Counted from the stretch's first letter, positions 1 through 6,824 are shown. The stretch is DNA of 8,390 bases from DATJBC01 sp035515515 (GCA_035515515.1 DATJBC010000214.1:1-8390); one strand, 5' to 3'. Numbers and translations: made by a program. The notes: generated by a model not told the origin, from the sequence alone.

Positions 1-731
<731 letters not shown>

Positions 732-746
732 GATCCTTCCTGGTCG

Positions 747-1694
747 CTACGTGGCCTTGGCCTCGTCGGCTTGGCGCAGGGCCTCGGCCCCGCCGACGAT
801 CTCCATGATCTCGGTGGTGATGGCGTCCTGACGGGCGCGGTTCATCTCGCGGGTGAGCGTCTTGGAGAGCTCGTCCGCGTTGTCGGTGGCGGCCGCCATG
901 GCCCGCTGGCGGGCCGTGTGCTCGCTGGCGGCCGCCTCGAGGAGGGCCCCGAAGAGGGCGGCCTCGACGTAGCGGGGGACGAGGTCGACGAGGAGCTCGG
1001 GGGACTCCGGCTCGAATTCCGTGTAGCCGCCCGCGCCCCGTGACGCGCCCTCCGCCACGGCGGCCTCCTCGGCGGCGGCCCCGTCGCGCCCGCCCTCGCC
1101 GGCCGGCTCGGGAAGCGGCAGCAGCTGGCGGACCTCCACCGCCTGGGACCCGGCCGACAGGAAGCGGGTCGAGATGATGAGGACCTGGTCGACGTCCTCG
1201 GCCAGGAACGGCGGGGCCAGGGCGTCGGCCACGGCGCGGGCGTCCTCGAAGACGGGGCGGTCCGAGAAGCCCATGAAGGAGCGGGCGAGGTCCAGGCGCC
1301 GGAAGCGGAAGTAGGACTGGGCCTTCTTGCCCACGCTCATGAGCGTGACCTCGACGCCCTCGGCCACGAGCGACCGCACGGTGCGCTCGGTGAGGCGCAG
1401 CACGTTGGCGTTGTAGGCGCCGCACAGGCCGCGGTCGGCCACCAGGCACACCACGAGCACCCGCTGCGGCGAGTCGGGGACGCCGAGCAGGCGCCCGGCG
1501 TTGTGCCCGGCGTCGGCGGCCGCGTCCGCCAGGATCTCGGCGATGCCGCGCTGGTAGGGGCCGGAGCCGGCCAGCCGCCCCTGGGCGCGCACGATCTGCG
1601 AGGCGGCGATCAGCTCGAAGGCGCGGGTGATCTTCTTGGTGGCCTGGACGGTGCGGATGCGCCGCCGCAGGACGCGCTCTTGGCCCCCCGCCAC
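747..1694 (-). CDS. atpG: F1Fo ATP synthase subunit gamma
   Basis: Central rotor shaft of F1, linking c-ring rotation to the catalytic sites. The protein has 315 residues against about 287 in E. coli. The N-terminal coiled-coil strand is clear (IRTVQATKKITRAFELIAAS, 13-32), as are the DRGLCGAYN motif (87-95) and the C-terminal strand with MAAATDNADEL (266-276) and ITTEIMEIVGGAEAL (292-306). The start is GTG at 1694, only 2 bases after the atpA stop; GAGG about 10 bases upstream, inside the end of atpA, is the likely ribosome site, so translation is probably coupled. The odd part is an Ala/Gly/Glu-rich stretch at about 196-223 after LLPLP, longer than the matching loop in E. coli. The loop typical of mycobacterial gamma, before the preceding strand, is absent. 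Confidence 0.98.
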   Translation of the reverse strand: MAGGQERVLRRRIRTVQATKKITRAFELIAASQIVRAQGRLAGSGPYQRGIAEILADAAADAGHNAGRLLGVPDSPQRVLVVCLVADRGLCGAYNANVLRLTERTVRSLVAEGVEVTLMSVGKKAQSYFRFRRLDLARSFMGFSDRPVFEDARAVADALAPPFLAEDVDQVLIISTRFLSAGSQAVEVRQLLPLPEPAGEGGRDGAAAEEAAVAEGASRGAGGYTEFEPESPELLVDLVPRYVEAALFGALLEAAASEHTARQRAMAAATDNADELSKTLTREMNRARQDAITTEIMEIVGGAEALRQADEAKAT

Positions 1695-1696
1695 GG

Positions 1697-3220
1697 TCAG
1701 CTGACCTCGGTCACGACGAAGGAGCGCTTGAACGCCTCGAACGCGCCGGTGAGGTCGGACTCCTCGGGCAGCGCCCCCGTCTCGCGGATGGCGCGCAGGA
1801 CCTCGGCGTGGTCCCGGCGCATGAAGGCCAGCAGCTCCGCCTCGAAGCGCCGCACCTCGCTCACCGGCACGTCGTCGACCCAGCCGTTGGACCCGGCGTA
1901 GATGACGATCACCTGCTCCTCCACCGGCATGGGGGCGTTCTGGGGCTGCTTGAGCAGCTCGGTGAGGCGGTACCCGCGGTCGAGCTGGGCCTGCGAGACC
2001 TTGTCGAGCTCGGAGCCGAAGGTGGCGAAGGCCTCGAGCTCGCGGAACTGCGCCAGGTCGATCTTGAGCGTGCCGGCCACGGCCCGCATGGCCTTGACCT
2101 GGGCGGCGCCGCCCACCCGTGACACCGAGATGCCCACGTTCATGGCCGGGCGCACGCCGGCGTAGAAGAGCTCGGACTCGAGGTAGATCTGGCCGTCGGT
2201 GATCGAGATCACGTTGGTGGGGATGTAGGCCGAGACGTCGCCGCCCTTGGTCTCGATGATGGGCAGCGCGGTGAGCGACCCGCCCCCGCGCTCGTCGGAG
2301 AGCTTGGCGGCGCGCTCGAGCAGCCTGCTGTGCAGGTAGAAGACGTCACCGGGGTAGGCCTCGCGGCCGGGGGGCCGGCGCAGCAGGAGCGACAGCTGCC
2401 GGTAGGCCTCGGCCTGCTTGGAGAGGTCGTCGTAGATTATGAGGGCGTGCTCGCCGTTCTCCATCCAGTGCTGGCCGATGGCACAGCCGGCGTAGGGGGC
2501 GATGTACTTGAACGGCGCCGGCTCCGACGCCGGGGCGCTGACGACGACGGTGTACTCCATGGCGCCGTGGGAGGCCAGGGTGGCCACCGTCTGGGCGACC
2601 GACGACCCCTTCTGGCCGACCGCCACGTAGATGCACTTCACCCCCTGGCCCTTCTGGTTGAGGATCGTGTCGATGGCGACGGTGGTCTTGCCCGTCTTGC
2701 GGTCGCCGATGATGAGCTCCCGCTGCCCGCGTCCGATGGGGGTCATGGCGTCGATGGCCTTGATGCCCGTCTGCAGCGGCTCCTTCACGGGCTGGCGGGC
2801 GACGATGCCCGGCGCCTGGACCTCGAGCCGCCGCGTGGTGTCGGCGGCGATGGGGCCCTTGCCGTCGACGGGCTCACCGAGCGGGTTCACCACCCGGCCG
2901 AGCAGGGCGTCGCCCACGGGGACCGACATGATCCGGCCCGTCGCCCGCACCAGCTGCTCCTCCTCGATGTGGGCGTCACTGCCCAGGACCACCGATCCCA
3001 CGGTGTCCTCGTCGAGGTTCAGCGCCAGGCCGAGCGTGCCGTCGTGGAACTCGAGCAGCTCGTTCACGGCCACCTTGGGGAGCCCGCTCACGCGGGCGAT
3101 GCCGTCGCCGACCTCGGTGACCCGGCCGACCTGCTCGGTGGTGACCTCGGGCGAGTACTCGGTGACGTGTCGCTGCAGGGCAGCCGCGATCTCGTCAGCG
3201 TCGATCGTCAGCTCTGCCAT
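1697..3220 (-). CDS. atpA: F1Fo ATP synthase subunit alpha
   Basis: Non-catalytic nucleotide-binding subunit of the F1 hexamer, supplying the arginine finger to the beta site. It has 507 residues, close to E. coli (513) and without the roughly 35-residue C-terminal tail of mycobacterial alpha. Domains in order: N-terminal delta-binding helix and beta barrel (about 1-95), nucleotide-binding domain with Walker A GDRKTGKT at 172-179, the RRPPGREAYPGDVFYLHSRL block (281-300), the family signature PAMNVGISVSRVGG (358-371) with the finger at R368, and a helical C-terminal domain. The signature has Met at 360 where Ile, Leu or Val is usual. The ATG at 3220 shares its A with the atpH stop (TGATG), and AGGAG lies 10 bases upstream. 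An ATG at 3227 is out of frame. Confidence 0.98.
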   Translation of the reverse strand: MAELTIDADEIAAALQRHVTEYSPEVTTEQVGRVTEVGDGIARVSGLPKVAVNELLEFHDGTLGLALNLDEDTVGSVVLGSDAHIEEEQLVRATGRIMSVPVGDALLGRVVNPLGEPVDGKGPIAADTTRRLEVQAPGIVARQPVKEPLQTGIKAIDAMTPIGRGQRELIIGDRKTGKTTVAIDTILNQKGQGVKCIYVAVGQKGSSVAQTVATLASHGAMEYTVVVSAPASEPAPFKYIAPYAGCAIGQHWMENGEHALIIYDDLSKQAEAYRQLSLLLRRPPGREAYPGDVFYLHSRLLERAAKLSDERGGGSLTALPIIETKGGDVSAYIPTNVISITDGQIYLESELFYAGVRPAMNVGISVSRVGGAAQVKAMRAVAGTLKIDLAQFRELEAFATFGSELDKVSQAQLDRGYRLTELLKQPQNAPMPVEEQVIVIYAGSNGWVDDVPVSEVRRFEAELLAFMRRDHAEVLRAIRETGALPEESDLTGAFEAFKRSFVVTEVS

Positions 3221-4140
3221 CAGTCATGTGCTCCTCGTGTCGTCCCCTCTTTGGTGAGGAGGTGCTCTTGCAGTTGTTCGAGGCGCCGGCGGACGCTGGC
3301 GTCCACCAGCAGGTCGCCGATCTCGATCACGGCGCCGCCGATGGCGTCCGGGTCGGCGGTGACCTGGAGCTCGACGGGCTGGTTGGTGATGCGCTCCAGC
3401 GCCTCGGACAGGGCGCGGCGCTCGTCGTCGTCGACGTCCATGGCGGCGCGCACCCGGGCCACGCGCCAGCCCCGGGCCCAGGCGGCCCGCTCCACCAGCC
3501 AGTCCAGTGACGCCACCAGGTCGCGCAGGCGCCCTTGGAGGGTGACCCGCGCCAGGCGCAGGGCGGCGGGGTGGACCTTGCCCCCGAGCAGGTCGTCGAG
3601 GATGCGCTCCCGGGTCTCGACGGCCGCGCCGCCGTCCGACAGGGCGCCGCGCAACGCGGCGCTCGCCTCCACCACGCGGGCGAAGCGGAAGAGCTGGTCC
3701 TCGATGTCCTCCAGCGCGGCGGTGTCGGGCACGTCCTCGAAGACGGCGTCGGCGTACCCCGCCACGTAGTCGCGCCACGCCGTGCGGCTCACGATGGGCT
3801 CCTCGGCCCGCAGGGACTCCGGAGGCAGGTCGCGCACGTGCTGGGCCAGCTCGAAGAGCTCGTGCAGCACGGTGGGGAGCTCGTCCACGCGCTCGGTCTC
3901 GATGGCGCGCAGCACGATGCGCAGGGCCCGGGGGTCGATCCGCGTGGTCAGGAGGTCCCGGAGCACGCCCTGGCGCGCCGAGGTCGGGATGCCGAAGTCG
4001 GTGAGCGCCGTGGCCAGGGAGCTCGTCCGCGACACCAGGTGCGCCACGGCGTTCAGGTCCTCGGCCACGTCGCGCTCCCCCGGCGTCCGTCGGACGTCGG
4101 CCAGCACGGCCATGGCGTAGCCCCTGAGCAGCTGGTGCAC
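3220..4140 (-). CDS. atpH: F1Fo ATP synthase subunit delta with duplicated N-terminal domain
   Basis: OSCP/delta protein that ties the top of the F1 head to the b stalk. At 306 residues it is far longer than the usual 180 or so. The N-terminal six-helix domain appears twice: residues 7-100 and 128-221 line up without gaps at an offset of 121 residues (GYAMAVLADV with GYADAVFEDV, DPRALRIV with HPAALRLA). The C-terminal domain, about 222-295, has the family's DPDAIGGAVIEIGD motif (263-276) and the helix SVRRRLEQLQEHL. Long delta proteins are known in Actinomycetota; in mycobacteria the delta part is further fused to a b-like segment, which is not the case here. I chose GTG at 4140 because the first domain needs RGYA near its start; the ribosome site is weak (GAGAG repeats). 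The next start, ATG at 4113, would cut into the first helix. Confidence 0.95.
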   Translation of the reverse strand: MHQLLRGYAMAVLADVRRTPGERDVAEDLNAVAHLVSRTSSLATALTDFGIPTSARQGVLRDLLTTRIDPRALRIVLRAIETERVDELPTVLHELFELAQHVRDLPPESLRAEEPIVSRTAWRDYVAGYADAVFEDVPDTAALEDIEDQLFRFARVVEASAALRGALSDGGAAVETRERILDDLLGGKVHPAALRLARVTLQGRLRDLVASLDWLVERAAWARGWRVARVRAAMDVDDDERRALSEALERITNQPVELQVTADPDAIGGAVIEIGDLLVDASVRRRLEQLQEHLLTKEGTTRGAHD

Positions 4141-4179
4141 GGTCGCCGTCTCTCTCTCGTGGGCGCGATCCCGGCGCCG

Positions 4180-4725
4180 TCAGCGCGACGGGCCGGCGGG
4201 CCCGCCGGCGGGGGCCGACGCCGCCTCGGAGGCGCGCAGGGTGGCCACGGCCTCGTCGATGAGGGCGCGATGCGCCTGGGCGTCGACCTCACGTCCCACG
4301 ACCTGGCGGGCGACCGCCATGACGAGCCCGCTCACCTTGGCGCTCACCTCGTCCACGGCCCGCTGGCGCGCGGCGTGGATCTCGGCCTCGGCCGAGCCCA
4401 CCAGGCGGTCGTACTCCTGGCGGCCGCGCTCCTCGGCCTGGGCCGCGGTGCGCTCGGCCGCCTTGTTGGCCTGGGTGATGATCTCGCGCGCCTCGCGCCG
4501 GGCCTCGTCCACGATGGCCTGGTTCTGGGCGGCGGTGTCGGCCGCCTCGCGCCGGGCCGCCTCGGCGGCCTCGAGCGCGGACTGGATCTGGTCCTGGCGC
4601 TCGCCCAGCTGCTTGTCGAGCACGGGCAGGACGTAGCGCCCCAGGAAGCCCAGGACGACCAGGAAGGCGACGACCTCGACGATGAGGGTCGCGTTGGGGA
4701 CGAGGAAATTGCTGCTCGCGATCAT
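4180..4725 (-). CDS. atpF: F1Fo ATP synthase subunit b
   Basis: Peripheral-stalk subunit anchored in the membrane beside subunit a and reaching up to delta. It has 181 residues, a normal length. A single membrane helix spans about residues 11-33 (VEVVAFLVVLGFLGRYVLPV is its core), followed by a long charged, Ala-rich helix of coiled-coil type (about 38-165, heavy in A, E, R, Q). The last dozen residues are Ala/Gly/Pro-rich and encoded by an 18-base palindrome. The start is ATG at 4725, with AAGG about 10 bases upstream; no other start lies in frame close by. It is separated from atpE by 91 bases and from atpH by 39. Only one b gene is visible, so a b2 homodimer is the simplest reading unless a second b is encoded elsewhere. 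Confidence 0.96.
   Translation of the reverse strand: MIASSNFLVPNATLIVEVVAFLVVLGFLGRYVLPVLDKQLGERQDQIQSALEAAEAARREAADTAAQNQAIVDEARREAREIITQANKAAERTAAQAEERGRQEYDRLVGSAEAEIHAARQRAVDEVSAKVSGLVMAVARQVVGREVDAQAHRALIDEAVATLRASEAASAPAGGPAGPSR
4192..4209. repeat. 18-base perfect palindrome in the 3' end of atpF
   Basis: The two 9-base halves GCCGGCGGG (4192-4200) and CCCGCCGGC (4201-4209) are exact reverse complements with no spacer. All bases are G or C. It sits in frame in atpF and encodes residues 173-178 (AGGPAG). As RNA it could fold only with some pairs opened to make a loop. It may simply reflect GC-rich Ala/Gly/Pro codons, or act as a stem near the atpF-atpH junction. Confidence 0.6.
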
Positions 4726-4816
4726 GTCCGGCCAGCCTTCGGAGTCGGTTCGTGACGGAGACGCTGCGGGCGCCGCGGGGGACGCGCGTGGCGGGTGAGC
4801 CCTGCCGTGTCGGCGA
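4726..4816 (-). other. atpE-atpF intergenic gap
   Basis: These 91 bases form the largest gap inside the operon. Just after the atpE stop there is a short stem, GCCG-ACA-CGGC on the transcript (plus-strand 4804-4814), too small and without a T-run to be a terminator. The atpF ribosome site AAGG lies near the low end. I see no open frame with recognisable content. The gap could affect mRNA stability or lower atpF output relative to atpE, but that is inference from position only. Confidence 0.4.
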
Positions 4817-5089
4817 TCACGGCCCGCCCTTCTTGTAGAGGGAGAACACGAACAGCGCGGTGAACGCCAGGTTGATGAAGTACATGGCCTCCACCAGGCC
4901 CACCGTCAGGAACATGATGGTGAACAGCCGGCCCTGCGCCTCGGGCTGGCGCGCCACGCCGGCGATCGTCTGACTCCCGGCGAGGCCGTCGCCGATGGCG
5001 GCGCCCACGGCTCCGCCCCCCATCAGCAACCCGCCGCCGACCATGGCGCCGGCGAGGCTGATCGCGTGATCGAGCCCAGTATCTGCCAT
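4817..5089 (-). CDS. atpE: F1Fo ATP synthase subunit c (proteolipid, proton type)
   Basis: Rotor-ring subunit; several copies form the ring that carries protons past subunit a. It has 90 residues forming a hairpin of two membrane helices (about 10-43 and 55-83) joined by the polar loop ARQPEAQG (46-53). The ion-carrying carboxylate is E67 in VGLVEAMYFI. The residue after it is Ala rather than Ser or Thr, and helix 1 has D34 (GIGDG) rather than the Gln of sodium-type rings, so proton coupling is expected. Aligned without gaps to the mycobacterial protein as I recall it, D34, L65, E67, M69 and I72 match D28, L59, E61, A63 and I66 of M. tuberculosis. The ATG at 5089 has the best ribosome site in the window. 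Confidence 0.98.
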   Translation of the reverse strand: MADTGLDHAISLAGAMVGGGLLMGGGAVGAAIGDGLAGSQTIAGVARQPEAQGRLFTIMFLTVGLVEAMYFINLAFTALFVFSLYKKGGP

Positions 5090-5097
5090 TGGTGAAG

Positions 5098-5104
5098 CTC
5101 CTTT
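5098..5104 (-). promoter_or_regulatory. Strong ribosome binding site of atpE
   Basis: The transcript carries AAAGGAG, a near-perfect Shine-Dalgarno sequence, 8 bases before the atpE ATG. The bases around it (about 5090-5137) are A/C-rich and poor in G, so the start should be little folded compared with the GC-rich surroundings. The c subunit is needed in many copies per enzyme, and in E. coli atpE is known to carry a translation-enhancing start region; the same logic probably applies here. Confidence 0.75.
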
Positions 5105-5155
5105 GTGTCTGTCGTTGGGAAATCGGTGCGTTGGGTACGTGCGGGGAAGGCGCTG

Positions 5156-5914
5156 CTAGTGCGCCTCGCTCGTGGCGGTGTCGAAGTAGAGGATGGTGAG
5201 GAGGGCGAAGATGAAGGCCTGGATGGCCCCGATGAGGAGGTCGAACACCTTCCACACCGGGTTCAGGATGATGGTGGCCACATCCCCGATGGGCACGTGT
5301 GAGACCGTCCACACGCCCAGGGCGGCGATGAGCGCCAGCATGAGGCCGCCTGACAGGAGGTTGCCGAAGAGCCGGAGCGCAAGCGTGAGCGGCTTGGCGA
5401 CCTCCTCGACGAGGTTGATGAAGATGTTCACCGGGAACAGCGCCTTGGGGAAGGGCTGTCCCACGTAGTGGCGGACGTACCCGGCGATGCCCCTGGCGCG
5501 CACCGACGCGATGTGCACGGGGATGATCACGACGAGTGCCAGGGCCAGCGTGACGTTGATGTCGCTCGTGGGGGTCCCGACCCATTCGATCTCGGAGCCG
5601 ATGCCGAGCACCGAGAACCAGTCGGCGACGAGGATGAAGGCGAACAGGGCCACCGCCAGCGGCACGATGGCCGCGCCCCGCTCCCCGATGGTCCCCTCGA
5701 CCTGCTGGCGGACTGCCTGGATGCCCATCTCCCAGGTCAGCTGGAGCTTGCCGGGCACACCGCTCGTGGCGCGCGAGCGCAGGTACAGGCCCATGGAGAT
5801 GACGACGACCATGGCCGCCGCCGTCGACCAGATGGTGTCGAGGTTGAGGCCGTCGCGCTGGACGTGGGTGCCGACGTTGATGGTGGCGGCCAGGAGGTGC
5901 GCGGCGCCGATCAC
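5156..5914 (-). CDS. atpB: F1Fo ATP synthase subunit a
   Basis: Stator membrane subunit that provides the two proton half-channels next to the c ring. It has 252 residues with about five or six hydrophobic helices. Marks are PTSDINVTLALAL (115-127), the essential arginine R181 in the LALRLFGN helix (178-185), equivalent to E. coli R210, and GAIQAFIFALLT (229-240) with Q232. Other family blocks are NIFINLVEEVAKPL (163-176) and the short C-terminal tail. The start is GTG at 5914, overlapping the atpI stop by four bases (GTGA), with GGGGA six bases before it. The reading frame stays open upstream to 6373, but that part overlaps atpI in another frame and is Arg/Gly/His-rich, so I exclude it. The stop is 66 bases before the atpE start. 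Confidence 0.97.
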   Translation of the reverse strand: MIGAAHLLAATINVGTHVQRDGLNLDTIWSTAAAMVVVISMGLYLRSRATSGVPGKLQLTWEMGIQAVRQQVEGTIGERGAAIVPLAVALFAFILVADWFSVLGIGSEIEWVGTPTSDINVTLALALVVIIPVHIASVRARGIAGYVRHYVGQPFPKALFPVNIFINLVEEVAKPLTLALRLFGNLLSGGLMLALIAALGVWTVSHVPIGDVATIILNPVWKVFDLLIGAIQAFIFALLTILYFDTATSEAH

Positions 5915-6363
5915 TGGTCGTCCCCGTCGTCCTCGAGGGGCGTCCCCATGGTGGTGTCGCCCAGCAGGGGGTTGCGCAGCATGGCCACGACGACGTTGCC
6001 GAGCAGCGTGAATTGGAAGAGGGCCAGCCCCATCAGGATGCCGAACCCGAGCTCGGCCACCACGAAGGTGATGCCCAGGGCGATGACGCTGATGACGCCG
6101 AGGCGTCCCAGGGTGTTCATGGCCAGCGGCCGGCGGGTGTGCTCGCGGCCCGAGGACGCCGCCTTGACGGTGGCCCGCGAGATGAGCCGGAAGTTGACCA
6201 TCGCCATCGACAGCCCCAGGCACACGCCCAGGCCGGCCAGCGGGTAGCCGGCCAGCACCCCCGCCGCCAGGGCGACGATGCCGATCCCCACCGCGCTGAG
6301 CGCCGTGCGCCGTGCGACGGTGGAGATCTGGGGCAGCGAGAAGTTCGAGAAGAGGTTCACCAC
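5911..6363 (-). CDS. atpI: ATP synthase protein I-like membrane protein
   Basis: Small membrane protein of 150 residues with four predicted helices, about 20-39, 42-60, 83-104 and 107-128, and an acidic tail (EDDGDD near the C terminus). The MVNFRLISR segment (55-63) after helix 2 resembles the AtpI family, and the place directly before atpB is the classic one. AtpI proteins in other bacteria are reported to help c-ring assembly and, with AtpZ, to be linked to Mg2+ or Ca2+ passage; which role holds here cannot be read from sequence. The start is one of two adjacent GTG codons at 6363 and 6360; GGGGG a few bases upstream can serve either. Sequence similarity in this family is low, so the call rests on topology and context as much as on residues. 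Confidence 0.8.
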   Translation of the reverse strand: MVNLFSNFSLPQISTVARRTALSAVGIGIVALAAGVLAGYPLAGLGVCLGLSMAMVNFRLISRATVKAASSGREHTRRPLAMNTLGRLGVISVIALGITFVVAELGFGILMGLALFQFTLLGNVVVAMLRNPLLGDTTMGTPLEDDGDDQ

Positions 6364-6386
6364 GGCCGTGCACCCCCGGCCCCGAC

Positions 6387-6404
6387 GCCGGCGGGCGCGC
6401 CGGC
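6387..6404 (-). repeat. GC stem-loop at the atpZ-atpI junction
   Basis: On the transcript GCCGGCG and CGCCGGC form a perfect 7-pair stem with a 4-base loop (CGCC). The first base belongs to the atpZ stop codon. No T-run follows, so it is not an intrinsic terminator. It occupies nearly half of the 40-base gap to atpI and could protect the upstream RNA end or affect re-initiation at atpI. Confidence 0.55.
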
Positions 6405-6607
6405 TACAGGAAGCGCCGGATCTGGCGCACCGTGCTGCCCACGGCCGCGGCGATCCCGAGGACCAGGCCGACGAGCGTGCCCACCGGGCTCGAGTGCAGC
6501 CAGGCGTCCACGGCCAGCCCGATGCCCAGGGCGCCGCCGATCATGAGCGCCGATGCCAGGCCGATGGCGAGGAGGTCGAAGGCCCGGGGCGAGGGCTTGT
6601 CCTCCAC
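6404..6607 (-). CDS. atpZ: AtpZ-like small membrane protein (ATPase gene 1 family)
   Basis: A 67-residue protein with two membrane helices (about 10-33 and 41-60) joined by the short turn DAWLHSSP (34-41), and a basic end (RQIRRFL). The pattern of a Gly/Ala-rich first helix, D-x-W-L turn, S-P, then a second Gly-rich helix ending in Arg matches the AtpZ/ATPase-gene-1 family that opens many atp operons. In alkaliphilic Bacillus, AtpZ with AtpI has been proposed as a Mg2+/Ca2+ transporter supporting the synthase; the role here is inferred from that. GTG at 6607 follows GAGGGG closely, and an in-frame TGA upstream with no other start between fixes the start. It is the first gene of the atp operon. 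Databases might also label it AtpI or hypothetical. Confidence 0.75.
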   Translation of the reverse strand: MEDKPSPRAFDLLAIGLASALMIGGALGIGLAVDAWLHSSPVGTLVGLVLGIAAAVGSTVRQIRRFL

Positions 6608-6652
6608 ATCCCCTCGCCCGGCGCGCGTCGCTCAGAGGGTAGGTGTCATCCA

Positions 6653-6692
6653 TTGCCGGGGCCGGCCCGAGATCACTCGGCGTGCCCGGCAA
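6653..6692 (-). repeat. Compound stem-loop in the atp leader
   Basis: The outer arms TTGCCGGG (6653-6660) and CCCGGCAA (6685-6692) pair perfectly over 8 bases. Inside them CCGAG (6667-6671) and CTCGG (6676-6680) form a 5-pair stem with a 4-base loop, leaving an internal loop of 6 and 4 bases. No T-run follows on the transcript, so it is not a terminator. Nested perfect pairing in a non-coding leader suggests a real RNA structure, though high GC makes chance pairing easier. Confidence 0.55.
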
Positions 6693-6714
6693 ACGCGCCG
6701 GCTGCAACCGTGGT

Positions 6715-6736
6715 TGGCGCCCGGTCATGGGCGCCA
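6715..6736 (-). repeat. 8-pair hairpin or dyad in the atp leader
   Basis: TGGCGCCC (6715-6722) and GGGCGCCA (6729-6736) are exact reverse complements around a 6-base spacer. It lies 26 bases downstream of the candidate -10 box. It could be an RNA hairpin in the leader or a protein-binding dyad on the DNA; the sequence alone does not decide. Confidence 0.55.
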
Positions 6737-6762
6737 GCGGGGAGCGGAAAGCGCACACCACA

Positions 6763-6792
6763 ATCATCGCACCCGCCGCTTGTGCGCAGCAA
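6763..6792 (-). promoter_or_regulatory. Weak sigma-70-type promoter candidate for the atp operon
   Basis: On the transcribed strand TTGCTG (6787-6792) and GATGAT (6763-6768) are 18 bases apart, matching the consensus at 3 of 6 and 4 of 6 positions. The place, after the wecA terminator candidate and before the leader hairpins, is sensible. The match is weak and actinobacterial -35 boxes vary, so this is only a pointer. Confidence 0.25.
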
Positions 6793-6821
6793 AACGAGCG
6801 CGCGCCGGGTTGCTCGTTTGC
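6789..6821 (-). terminator. Terminator-like hairpin after wecA
   Basis: Starting a few bases past the wecA stop, the transcript has AAACGAGC and GCTCGTTT (plus-strand 6812-6819 and 6792-6799) as a perfect 8-pair stem with a 12-base loop. The stem could extend to GC pairs at both ends with one bulged base. Four T residues (6791-6794) close the right arm and run on by one base, so the U-tract is short. I infer at least partial termination between glyA-wecA and atp. Confidence 0.45.
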
Positions 6822-6824
6822 GTC

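Larger units (their letters stand above)
6608..6824 (-). other. Intergenic region and probable atp operon leader
   Basis: This 217-base gap separates wecA from atpZ and is the only sizeable non-coding stretch in the window. In transcription order it holds a terminator-like hairpin directly after wecA, a weak promoter candidate, an 8-pair hairpin, and a 40-base compound stem-loop ending 45 bases before the atpZ start. I see no coding frame with family features. The layout suggests that the atp operon has its own promoter and a structured 5' leader. Confidence 0.55.

Noticed and set aside
4084..4140. ATG at 4113 as the start of atpH.
   Set aside because: It would remove RGYA and the beginning of the first helix of the first delta domain, which the second copy shows should be present. 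The GTG at 4140 keeps it.
3220..4725. A mycobacterial-type b-delta fusion.
   Set aside because: atpF ends with TGA at 4180-4182, atpH starts separately at 4140 after 39 bases, and no membrane helix precedes the first delta domain.
4817..5089. A sodium-driven c ring.
   Set aside because: The residue after the carboxylate E67 is Ala rather than Ser or Thr, and helix 1 has D34 where sodium-type rings have Gln, so the usual sodium ligands are missing.
5156..6373. A 405-codon minus-strand frame that would extend subunit a upstream of 5914.
   Set aside because: The extra part overlaps atpI in another frame and is Arg/Gly/His/Pro-rich, unlike a membrane subunit. The GTG at 5914 gives the normal length and the usual 4-base overlap.
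6357..6767. A 136-codon minus-strand frame running from the atp leader into atpZ.
   Set aside because: It crosses two of the leader inverted repeats and then runs out of frame through atpZ. The translation has no recognisable domain and the start has no good ribosome site.
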